A stretch of 64,000 nucleotides of DNA from JAWKWA01 sp041397765 (GTDB lineage: Bacteria; Pseudomonadota; Alphaproteobacteria; Rhizobiales; Hyphomicrobiaceae): the NCBI GenBank assembly GCA_041397765.1, contig JAWKWA010000009.1:62001-126000 (forward strand). Direction: 5' to 3'. Below are positions 16,370-23,562 of the stretch, in pieces (position 1 is the stretch's first letter; each line of letters starts with the position of its first letter). The translations under genes were made by a program, and so were the position numbers. The notes below the pieces were generated by a model. It ran no database searches, was not told the origin of the DNA, and saw only the letters and a list, made by a program, of their open reading frames with translations.

Positions 16370-17175
16370 ACATGTCAGTCAAGGACCTGAGCGAGAGCGC
16401 CGCCGTCGCCGAGCCGGCGAAGCCGAAGATCACCGCCCGCAAGACGTGCGTCTTCTATGGCGAGAAGCAGGCGCTGTTCGATGTCGACGTCGACATCCCG
16501 GGGAACGGCATCACCGCGTTCATCGGCCCGTCGGGCTGCGGCAAATCGACGTTCCTGCGTTGCATCAACCGTATGAACGACACCATCGCGATCGCGCGCG
16601 TCACCGGCGAGATCAAGGTGGACGGCGTCGACGTCTATGATCGGGCGCTCGACGTCGTCGAGCTCAGGGCCCGGGTCGGCATGGTGTTCCAGAAGCCCAA
16701 TCCGTTCCCCAAGTCGATCTTCGACAACATCGCCTATGGCCCGCGCATCCACGGCCTCGTCAAGACGAAGGCCGAGGCCGAGGAGATCGTCGTCAAGTCG
16801 CTGCAGCGCGCGGGCCTGTTCGAGGAGGTGAAGGACCGTCTCGCCGAGCCCGGCACCGGGCTTTCCGGCGGCCAGCAGCAGCGGCTGTGCATCGCCCGTG
16901 CGATCGCGACGAGCCCGGAGGTGCTGCTGATGGACGAGCCCTGCTCGGCGCTCGATCCGATCGCGACGGCGCGCATCGAGGAGCTGATGGACGAGCTCAG
17001 GCAGAATCTCACCATCATCATCGTCACGCATTCCATGCAGCAGGCGGCCCGCGTCTCGCAGCGCACGGCGTTCTTCCATCTCGGCCGGCTGATCGAGGAA
17101 GGCCCGACGACCGGCATCTTCACCAATCCGAAGAACCAGCGCACGCAGGACTACATCACCGGCCGCTACGGCTGA
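16363..17175 (+). CDS. pstB: Phosphate ABC transporter ATP-binding protein PstB
   Basis: ATPase subunit of the phosphate importer, 270 residues. Walker A FIGPSGCGKSTFLRCINRMN, Q-loop MVFQKPNPFPKSIFDNIAYG, signature LSGGQQQRLCIARAIA, Walker B EVLLMDEPCSALDP and the H-loop IIVTHSMQQAARVS are all present. ATG 16363 overlaps the pstA stop by 7 bases and has GGAGG at 11 bases; ATG 16372 is an alternative. Confidence 0.97.
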   Translation: MVDMSVKDLSESAAVAEPAKPKITARKTCVFYGEKQALFDVDVDIPGNGITAFIGPSGCGKSTFLRCINRMNDTIAIARVTGEIKVDGVDVYDRALDVVELRARVGMVFQKPNPFPKSIFDNIAYGPRIHGLVKTKAEAEEIVVKSLQRAGLFEEVKDRLAEPGTGLSGGQQQRLCIARAIATSPEVLLMDEPCSALDPIATARIEELMDELRQNLTIIIVTHSMQQAARVSQRTAFFHLGRLIEEGPTTGIFTNPKNQRTQDYITGRYG

Positions 17176-17234
17176 TCCCGCATCTTGCAAGGATCGCCGT
17201 CCACCGCCCTTCCCGCATTCCCGCGAGAGACGCC

Positions 17235-17966
17235 ATGCCCGACAAAGGTCCACACAGCCACATCGTCACCTCCTTCGAGGACGAGCTCGCCGGTCTCGAC
17301 CAGATGGTCGCGCGGATGGGCGGCATGGCCGAGCTGCAGCTCGCCCGTGCCTTCGACGCCCTCGAGCGGCGCGATCCAGATCTCGCCGAGGCGGCGATCA
17401 GGACCGACAAGGCGATCGACGCGCTCGAGCGCGAGATCGAGGACGCCTGCATCTCGCTGATCGCGCGCCGTCAGCCGATGGCGCTCGACCTGCGGCAGAT
17501 CATGACGGCGATGCGCATCGCCAGCGACCTCGAGCGGATCGGCGATCTCGCCAAGAACATCGCCAAGCGGGCGCTGGCCGTGTCGGGCGAGAACCATCCG
17601 AAGACGCTGATGCTCGGGCTTCGCCACATGGTCGAGCTGGTGCAGCGCGAGCTGAAGGAGGTGCTCGACGCCTATGCCAGCCGCAACGCCGCCCGCGCGA
17701 TCGAGATCTGGCGCCGCGACGACGAGATCGACGCGATGTACAATTCGCTGTTCCGCGAGCTGCTCACCTACATGATGGAAGATCCGCGCAACATCGGCCT
17801 GTGCACGCATCTCCTGTTCGGTGCCAAGAACATCGAGCGCATCGGCGACCACGCGACCAATATCGCCGAGACCGTGCATTTCCTCGTCAAAGGCGTGAAG
17901 CTCGGCGAGGACCGTCCGAAGGGCGACACGACGAGCACGACGCGCTTCACGCCCGACGAGGTTTGA
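17235..17966 (+). CDS. phoU: Phosphate signalling protein PhoU
   Basis: PhoU links PstSCAB to the PhoR kinase and keeps the regulon off when phosphate is plentiful. The 243-residue all-helical protein has the duplicated three-helix PhoU repeats with metal-binding motifs DLERIGDLAKNIAKRAL and NIERIGDHATNIAETVHFL. It opens with SFEDELAGLDQMVARMGGMA, typical of the family. ATG 17235 is 59 bases after pstB. It probably shares the pst transcript. Confidence 0.97.
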   Translation: MPDKGPHSHIVTSFEDELAGLDQMVARMGGMAELQLARAFDALERRDPDLAEAAIRTDKAIDALEREIEDACISLIARRQPMALDLRQIMTAMRIASDLERIGDLAKNIAKRALAVSGENHPKTLMLGLRHMVELVQRELKEVLDAYASRNAARAIEIWRRDDEIDAMYNSLFRELLTYMMEDPRNIGLCTHLLFGAKNIERIGDHATNIAETVHFLVKGVKLGEDRPKGDTTSTTRFTPDEV

Positions 17967-18150
17967 GGGGGCGTGCGCTGCGCCAGGGAGCTCGCCGATC
18001 CTGCAATGGGCGCGAGAATGCACATGCCGGCCGCCCGGCTCGCGTGCAGGGCGGCTGCTTCAGGCTCGCAGCCACCGGCCGGAAGCCAGGATCAACGACA
18101 TGCCCGATCCCTCGAGGGTCGATGGTGATGCAGGGATTGGTGAGGAGGCG

Positions 18151-18849
18151 ATGAACGCACGAGTCCTGGTCGTCGAGGACGAGGAGCCGATCGCGATGCT
18201 CCTGCGCTACAACCTCGAGTCTGAAGGCTTCCGTGTCTCTGTCGCGACGACGGCGGAGGAAGCGGCGCATGTGATCGCCGACGATCCGCCCGATCTCATC
18301 GTGCTCGACTGGATGCTGCCGGAGACGTCCGGCTTCGAGCTGCTGCGCCAGCTCCGCTCGGGCCGTGCCGGCAGCGCCATCCCGATCCTCATGCTGACGG
18401 CGCGGGCGGAGGAGGGCGACCGGGTGCGTGGCCTTGCCGCCGGCGCCGACGACTATGTGACGAAGCCGTTCTCGCTGCCCGAGCTCATCGCGCGCATCCG
18501 CGCCATCCTCAGGCGTGCGCGGCCGCAGAGCGTGTCGCCGCGGCTGGTCGCCGGCGACATCGAGCTCGACCGCGAGGCCCATCGCGTGACGCGCGGCGGC
18601 CGCGAGGTCCATCTGGGGCCGACCGAGTTCCGTCTGCTCGAGTTCCTGATGACGAGCCAGGGCCGGGTGCTGAGCCGCACCCAACTACTCGACGGTGTCT
18701 GGGGTCGCGACGTCTATGTCGACGAGCGCACGGTCGACGTCCATATCGGGCGGCTGCGCAAGGCGCTCATCCGCGGCCGCGAAGGCGATCCGATCCGCAC
18801 GGTGCGCGGTGCCGGCTACGCGATCGGCGAGCGGAAGCCCGGGAGTTGA
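18151..18849 (+). CDS. phoB: Phosphate regulon response regulator PhoB
   Basis: OmpR-type response regulator, 232 residues. The receiver domain has the acidic pair in LVVEDEEPIA, phospho-acceptor Asp53 in LIVLDWMLPETSG, Thr83 in LMLTARAEEGD and Lys105 in YVTKPFSLPEL. The C-terminal winged helix reads LGPTEFRLLEFLMTSQGRVL and DERTVDVHIGRLRKAL. ATG 18151 has GGAGG upstream. It is 184 bases after phoU, so it may have its own promoter. No kinase gene follows; the likely partner PhoR is at 46-47.5 kb. Confidence 0.96.
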   Translation: MNARVLVVEDEEPIAMLLRYNLESEGFRVSVATTAEEAAHVIADDPPDLIVLDWMLPETSGFELLRQLRSGRAGSAIPILMLTARAEEGDRVRGLAAGADDYVTKPFSLPELIARIRAILRRARPQSVSPRLVAGDIELDREAHRVTRGGREVHLGPTEFRLLEFLMTSQGRVLSRTQLLDGVWGRDVYVDERTVDVHIGRLRKALIRGREGDPIRTVRGAGYAIGERKPGS

Positions 18850-18940
18850 GCCGGGCAGGCCGATGCCCGTGCTCGCGCCGCAGCGGGCCGGTCATGCCAG
18901 GCAGGCCGCATCTGGCGCGATCGCGACACCCGCGCACATC

Positions 18941-18983
18941 AAAGAAAACGACGCCGGATACCGCCCCGCAGCGGCATCCGGCG
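18941..18983 (-). terminator. Intrinsic terminator downstream of gcrA
   Basis: CGCCGGAT/ATCCGGCG and CCGC/GCGG pair (12 bp with one internal mismatch, 18952-18983). On the minus strand the stem is followed by GTCGTTTTCTTTG. It lies 80 bases past the gcrA stop. The same stem would also fold in transcripts coming from phoB on the other strand, but there without a T run. Confidence 0.7.
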
Positions 18984-19060
18984 CCCCCCGCCAGACCAAC
19001 GCCCCCGAAAGTCCAGCTCACCGGCGACACTGCCGATCCCCGAAGGACCGGCCAGCGTGC

Positions 19061-19636
19061 TCAGCCGGCATTGGCGATCTTGCTGTCGGCCGTCTCGCCC
19101 GCCTCGCGCAGAAGCTGGCGGATGACCGAGCGGTGATTGTCGCGGCGACGCGGCTGAACCGGCTGGTAGGCGCGCGCGGCGTGGAAGCTGCAATAGGGTC
19201 GGCCCGGCTCCTTGTCGCGGCCGCAGAAGTGGAAATCCTCCGCCTGGGGATCGCCGATCGGCCAGCGGCAATTGCACTCCTTCAGCGTCTGGATGGTCTT
19301 GCGCTCCTCGAGCGGGATCACCAGCTCCTCGACCTGACGGAACACGGGCTCGAGCGCGCCCTCGGCGACCATCTCGGCGAAGGGATCGCGGCGCGGCACG
19401 CCGGGCGTCTGGGGGAAGCGAACCGGACGGTGGCGCTTGGCCCTGGCCACGCTCTTTCTCGGCCGCATGGTCTTGATGCGCGAGGTGGTGGCGCGGCCGG
19501 ACAGGCCGAGGCGGTGCACCTTGCCGATCACGGCATTGCGGGTAACCTCGCCGAGCCGGCTCGCGATCTGGCTTGCGCTCAGACCCTCGCTCCAGAGCTT
19601 CTTCAGCATCTCGACCCGCTCATCGGACCAGCTCAT
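19061..19636 (-). CDS. gcrA: Cell-cycle regulator GcrA
   Basis: GcrA is an alphaproteobacterial sigma70 cofactor that acts at promoters carrying methylated GANTC sites. The N-terminal DNA-binding part is diagnostic: MSWSDERVEMLKKLWSEGLS, then ASQIASRLGEVTRNAVIGKV and HRLGLSGR. The C-terminal part carries the RNA-polymerase-interacting region with conserved CNCRWPIGDP, FHFCG and PYCSFHAARAYQP. ATG 19636 has GAGGAGG upstream. Length 191 residues. The methyltransferase CcrM is not in the window. It sits divergent from argD, as in many Rhizobiales. Confidence 0.96.
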   Translation of the reverse strand: MSWSDERVEMLKKLWSEGLSASQIASRLGEVTRNAVIGKVHRLGLSGRATTSRIKTMRPRKSVARAKRHRPVRFPQTPGVPRRDPFAEMVAEGALEPVFRQVEELVIPLEERKTIQTLKECNCRWPIGDPQAEDFHFCGRDKEPGRPYCSFHAARAYQPVQPRRRDNHRSVIRQLLREAGETADSKIANAG

Positions 19637-19820
19637 ACGGCCTACCTCCTCGTCAAACCTCTGAAAATGCACTGCCGTTCGATCGACTGTCGTTCCGGCA
19701 ACGAAACTCTCCAGGCCGGCGCGGACCAATCCGCACAGCCGCCCGCAGGCCGATACTGCCGCCCGAACGCGCAAGCACGCAGCTTGACACGCCCGGCCAC
19801 GACAGGGCCCGGTACTCGAC

Positions 19821-19852
19821 GCCTACTTGGGGAACTCAGTCGGCCTACTTGG
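19821..19852. repeat. Two direct copies of GCCTACTTGG, 22 bases apart, between gcrA and argD
   Basis: GCCTACTTGG occurs at 19821-19830 and again at 19843-19852, exactly 22 bases apart (two helical turns). It lies in the 650-base gap between the divergent gcrA and argD start codons. The spacing suggests a site for a DNA-binding protein reading the same face of the helix. No family can be named from the motif. Confidence 0.5.
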
Positions 19853-20077
19853 AAGTACAACAGGGCGCAAGCAAACTCGCAGCGCGCCTTGGCTCGACGG
19901 CCGGGAAGATACACTCAGGGGACTCCGGGGTGCAAGCCGGGCCGACTCAGTGCTTCCGCCTTGGGGGTGCGTGCGTGGCAAAACTGTCACTGGACGGTTA
20001 ACGCGGGCCCGGGATTCCAGCGGCTTTTCAGCAGGTTTTCCAGAAGCGGCAGCCGCTCGCCCCGGCCGCTCGCCGCG

Positions 20078-20106
20078 TTGACAACCCCATGACGCAGACG
20101 TATCAC
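20078..20106 (+). promoter_or_regulatory. Putative sigma70-type promoter of the argD operon
   Basis: A perfect TTGACA (20078-20083), a 17-base spacer and TATCAC (20101-20106) point to transcription starting near 20113, giving a leader of about 175 bases before argD. The rest of the 650-base gap upstream holds the direct repeats at 19821 and three GANTC sites (19921, 19944, 20013). Confidence 0.55.
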
Positions 20107-20119
20107 ACAACGCTTCCCG

Positions 20120-20206
20120 GCCGCCCGCAAAGGGCGGCATCGTCGTTTTTCGGGGGGCGCCGGGCTCGCCTTCCGAGGTCCGGCAGCGAAACCTGCCGGT
20201 GGTTTT
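20120..20206 (+). terminator. Two terminator-like hairpins in the argD leader
   Basis: Hairpin 1: GCCGCCC (20120-20126) with GGGCGGC (20132-20138), loop GCAAA, followed 8 bases on by TTTTT (20146-20150). Hairpin 2: CCGGCAG (20180-20186) with CTGCCGG (20193-20199), followed by TGGTTTT. A third stem, GCGGCA/TGCCGC with loop GGG, follows near 20216-20230. The series lies between the promoter and the argD start and suggests attenuation of the operon; no anti-terminator pairing could be proven by eye. Confidence 0.5.
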
Positions 20207-20287
20207 GAACAGAGCAGCGGCAGGGTGCCGCAGCCGCCTTCGGGGCGACGCGCCAACCCAGATGCTGCCAACCGGCCGGGGCGGCTG

Positions 20288-21469
20288 ATGAGCGCACTCC
20301 TTCCGACCTATGCACGCCAGAGCATCGCCTTCGAACGGGGCGAGGGCGTCCATCTCGTGACGGCCTCGGGCGAGCGCTATCTCGATTTCGCCGGCGGCGT
20401 CGCCGTCTCGGCGCTCGGCCATGCCCATCCCCGCCTCGTCAAGGCCCTGACCGAACAGGCCGGCCGGGTCTGGCACACCTCAAACCTCTATCGCATCGAG
20501 GGGCAGGAGCGCCTCGCCGAGCGGCTGTGCGCGGCGACCTTCGCCGACCGGGTGTTCTTCGGCAACTCGGGCGCCGAGGCGGTCGAGTGCGCGATCAAGA
20601 TGGCGCGGCGCTACCATCATGTGAAGGGCGATCCGGCCCGCTACCGCATCATCACCTTCGCCGGCGCCTTCCATGGCCGGACGCTGGCGACCATCGCGGC
20701 GGCCAACCAGCCCAAGCATCTCGACGGCTTCGGGCCGAAGGTCGAGGGCTTCGACAATCTGCCCGAGCTCGACCTCGACCTCGTCGCGCAAGCGATCGGC
20801 CGCGAGACCGCCGGCCTCCTGATCGAGCCGATCCAGGGCGAGGGCGGCATCCGCGTGGTGCCGGCCGCCTTCCTCCAGGGACTGCGCCGTCTCGCCGACG
20901 AGGCGGGCATCCTGCTCATTCTCGACGAGATCCAGACCGGCATGGGGCGCACCGGCCGGCTGTTCGCCCACGAGATGGCCGGCATCACGCCGGACATCAT
21001 GGCGATCGCCAAGGGCCTCGGCGGCGGCTTCCCGGTCGGCGCCTGCCTGGCGAGCGAGGCGGCGGCGGTGGGCATGACGGCGGGGACGCACGGCTCCACC
21101 TTCGGCGGCAATCCGCTCGCCATGGCGGTCGGCAATGCGGTGCTCGACGAGATCCTGGCGCCAGGCTTCCTCGAGGGGGTCCGGGCGCGGGGCCTGCGCC
21201 TGCGCCAGCTCCTCGCGGGTCTCGTCGACGGTCATTCGGCGATCTTCGAGGAGGTGCGCGGCGAGGGCCTGATGATGGGCCTCAAATGCCGCGTGCCGCT
21301 CGGCGAGGTGATATCGGCCTTCCTCGAGGAGAAGCTGCTGGCGGTGCCGGCCGGCGACAACGTGGTCCGCCTGCTGCCGCCGCTGATCGTCTCCGACGGC
21401 GATCTCCAGCAGGCGAGCGAGGCCATGGCCCGCGCCGCCGAGAAGCTGTCGGCGCGATCGCGATCCTGA
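20288..21469 (+). CDS. argD: Acetylornithine aminotransferase ArgD
   Basis: PLP enzyme of arginine biosynthesis (N-acetylglutamate semialdehyde to acetylornithine), often also acting in lysine synthesis. Class-III aminotransferase features: YLDFAGGVAVSALGHAHP, FFGNSGAEAVECAIKMAR, FAGAFHGRTLATIAAANQ, LLILDEIQTGMGRTG and the Schiff-base Lys in IMAIAKGLGGGFPVGA. ATG 20288 (MSALLPTYARQ) gives the standard 393 residues. First gene of the argD-argF-hslO-glnD series. Confidence 0.96.
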   Translation: MSALLPTYARQSIAFERGEGVHLVTASGERYLDFAGGVAVSALGHAHPRLVKALTEQAGRVWHTSNLYRIEGQERLAERLCAATFADRVFFGNSGAEAVECAIKMARRYHHVKGDPARYRIITFAGAFHGRTLATIAAANQPKHLDGFGPKVEGFDNLPELDLDLVAQAIGRETAGLLIEPIQGEGGIRVVPAAFLQGLRRLADEAGILLILDEIQTGMGRTGRLFAHEMAGITPDIMAIAKGLGGGFPVGACLASEAAAVGMTAGTHGSTFGGNPLAMAVGNAVLDEILAPGFLEGVRARGLRLRQLLAGLVDGHSAIFEEVRGEGLMMGLKCRVPLGEVISAFLEEKLLAVPAGDNVVRLLPPLIVSDGDLQQASEAMARAAEKLSARSRS

Positions 21470-21600
21470 CCCCGTCGAGCCCTTGCCGGGCCGCCGCCTT
21501 GCGGCACGCGCATCCAGTTGACCCCAACCGCTTTTCCGCTCCGCCTGAAGCTCCGGCCGCCGGGCGCCATTTCAAGACCCCGAACCGATTGGTGATTGCC

Positions 21601-22530
21601 ATGCCACCCCGGCATTTCCTCGACGTCGATCAGCTCGATTCCGCCTCGCTCCGCCGCCTCCTCGACATGGCCCACGCCATGAAGCGCGGCGGCCGGCGCG
21701 GGCCCGCCATGGTGCGCCCGAAGGCGCTCGAGGGGGCGACGCTGTTGATGATCTTCGAGAAACCGTCGATGCGGACGCGGGTCTCGTTCGACCTGGGCAT
21801 GCGCCAGCTCGGCGGCGAGGCGCTGTTCCTCAGCGGCCAGGAGATCATGGTCGGCAAGCGCGAGAGCATCGAGGACACCGCGCGCGTGCTGTCGCGCTAT
21901 GGCGACATCATCCTGTTGCGCACGGTCGACCACGGCACGCTGCTGGAACTCGCGCGCCATGCCAGCGTGCCCGTCATCAACGGCCTCACCAATCACAGCC
22001 ATCCCTGCCAGATCATCGCCGACCTGCAGACCGTCGAGGAAGCGGTCGGGCCGATCGAGACGGCCAAGGTCGCCTGGGTCGGCGACTGCAACAATGTCGC
22101 GACCTCGTGGATCCATGCCGCGGTCCGGCTCGGCTTCGAGCTGCGGATCGCCTCGCCGCCGAGCCTGCAGCCGCATCCCGACCTCGCCGCCTGGATGACG
22201 CGCGAAGGCGGGCGCGTGACCGTCAGCGCCGATCCGGTCGCCGCCGTCGAAGGCGCGACCTGCGTCATCGCCGACACCTGGGTCTCGATCGGCGACACCG
22301 ATGTCGAGCGGCGCATGGAGCTGCTCGGACCCTACCGGGTCGACGAGGCGCTGATGGCGCGCGCCGCCGGCAATGCGGTCTTCCTCCACTGCCTGCCGGC
22401 CTATCGCGGCAACGAGGTCACTGCCGGCGTCATCGACGGACCGCAATCGGTCGTATTCGACGAGGCCGAGAACCGCCTGCACGCGCAGAAGGCGATCCTT
22501 GCCTGGTGTCTCGGCGTCGAAAGCGTGTGA
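21601..22530 (+). CDS. argF: Ornithine carbamoyltransferase ArgF
   Basis: Makes citrulline from ornithine and carbamoyl phosphate. The carbamoyl-phosphate site is seen in FEKPSMRTRVSFDLGM, the ornithine-binding region in HPCQIIADLQTVEE, VAWVGDCNNVATSW and ADTWVSIGD, and the catalytic loop in FLHCLPAYRGNEVT. Length 309 residues is normal. It begins 131 bases after argD; no terminator is seen between them. Confidence 0.97.
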   Translation: MPPRHFLDVDQLDSASLRRLLDMAHAMKRGGRRGPAMVRPKALEGATLLMIFEKPSMRTRVSFDLGMRQLGGEALFLSGQEIMVGKRESIEDTARVLSRYGDIILLRTVDHGTLLELARHASVPVINGLTNHSHPCQIIADLQTVEEAVGPIETAKVAWVGDCNNVATSWIHAAVRLGFELRIASPPSLQPHPDLAAWMTREGGRVTVSADPVAAVEGATCVIADTWVSIGDTDVERRMELLGPYRVDEALMARAAGNAVFLHCLPAYRGNEVTAGVIDGPQSVVFDEAENRLHAQKAILAWCLGVESV

Positions 22531-22612
22531 CCGGGCCGGAAGCGCCCTATATGAGGGACGGGCGGCAGGCTTTGCAGCGTCTGCGCCGCCGCCCCGAGGA
22601 GTGGCGCGTCCC

Positions 22613-23557
22613 ATGACCGACGACGACATCGTAGTGCCGTTCCGGGCCGAGGCCTCGGGCGTGATGGGCCGGCTCGTGCGTCTTGGACCGGCCGTCGATC
22701 ACATTCTCACGCGCCACGCCTATCCGGATGCCGTCGCCATGGTGCTCGGCGAGGCGGTGGCGCTCACCGCCATGCTCGGCGCCGCCCTCAAATTCGACAA
22801 GGCCGACAGCAAGTTCATCCTGCAGACCCGCAGCGACGGACCGATCGGGCTCATCGTCGTCAATTTCGACAGCCCGGGGCATCTGCGTGCCTATGCGGCC
22901 TTCGACGAGGCCCAGCTCGCGGCGCGCGGGAAGGCTGCCGCCGGGCCGGACGACGGCCGCCTGATCGGCAGCGGCCAGCTCGCCATGACCATCGATCCGG
23001 GCGGGGGAATGGAGCGCTACCAGGGCATCGTCGCCCTCGACGGCGGCTCGATCGCGGAGGCGGCGCTCGACTATTTCCGCCAGTCCGAGCAGCTTCCGAC
23101 CTTCATCCGGCTCGCCGTCGGGCGCGTACATGGTGGCCCTGGCGACGGCTGGCACTGGCGAGCGGGCGGCCTGCTCATCCAGCACCTCACCGAGGAAGGC
23201 GGCAATCGTCCGCCGGCATTCGACCGGCTGAAGGGCGACGGCACGGGCTATGAGTACGACGAGCATTGGGAGCGGACGCGCATCCTCGCGGCGACGGTGG
23301 AGGATCACGAGCTGACCGATCCCTCGCTCGCGCCCGACCGGCTGCTCTACCGGCTGTTCCACGAGGAGGGCGTGCGCGCCTTCGAACGCCGGCCGCTCCA
23401 GGCGCGCTGCGGCTGCTCGCGCGAGCGGCTCGGCGGCATCCTGCGCAGCTTCACCGCCGCCGAGCGCCGTGACATGGCAGCCGAGGACGGCACCGTGACG
23501 GCGACCTGCGAGTACTGCAACACCAGCTACCGGTTCACCAGCGCCGAGATCGGCTGA
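22613..23557 (+). CDS. hslO: Redox-regulated chaperone Hsp33
   Basis: Hsp33 is a holdase chaperone switched on by oxidation of four zinc-bound cysteines. These are present at the C-terminus as CGCSRERL and CEYCNTSYRF. The N-terminal domain opens DDIVVPFRAEASGVMGRLVR and has the LTAMLGAALKF segment. Length 314 residues. ATG 22613 lies 82 bases after argF, and glnD follows after 5 bases, so hslO and glnD are probably co-transcribed. Confidence 0.95.
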   Translation: MTDDDIVVPFRAEASGVMGRLVRLGPAVDHILTRHAYPDAVAMVLGEAVALTAMLGAALKFDKADSKFILQTRSDGPIGLIVVNFDSPGHLRAYAAFDEAQLAARGKAAAGPDDGRLIGSGQLAMTIDPGGGMERYQGIVALDGGSIAEAALDYFRQSEQLPTFIRLAVGRVHGGPGDGWHWRAGGLLIQHLTEEGGNRPPAFDRLKGDGTGYEYDEHWERTRILAATVEDHELTDPSLAPDRLLYRLFHEEGVRAFERRPLQARCGCSRERLGGILRSFTAAERRDMAAEDGTVTATCEYCNTSYRFTSAEIG

Positions 23558-23562
23558 CGCCC

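Noticed and set aside
20089..20208. 39-codon Arg-rich open frame (MTQTYHTTLPGRPQ...) before argD, a tempting arginine leader peptide
   Set aside because: Its ATG lies inside the spacer of the predicted promoter, upstream of the likely start site, and has no ribosome site, so it could not be translated from that transcript.
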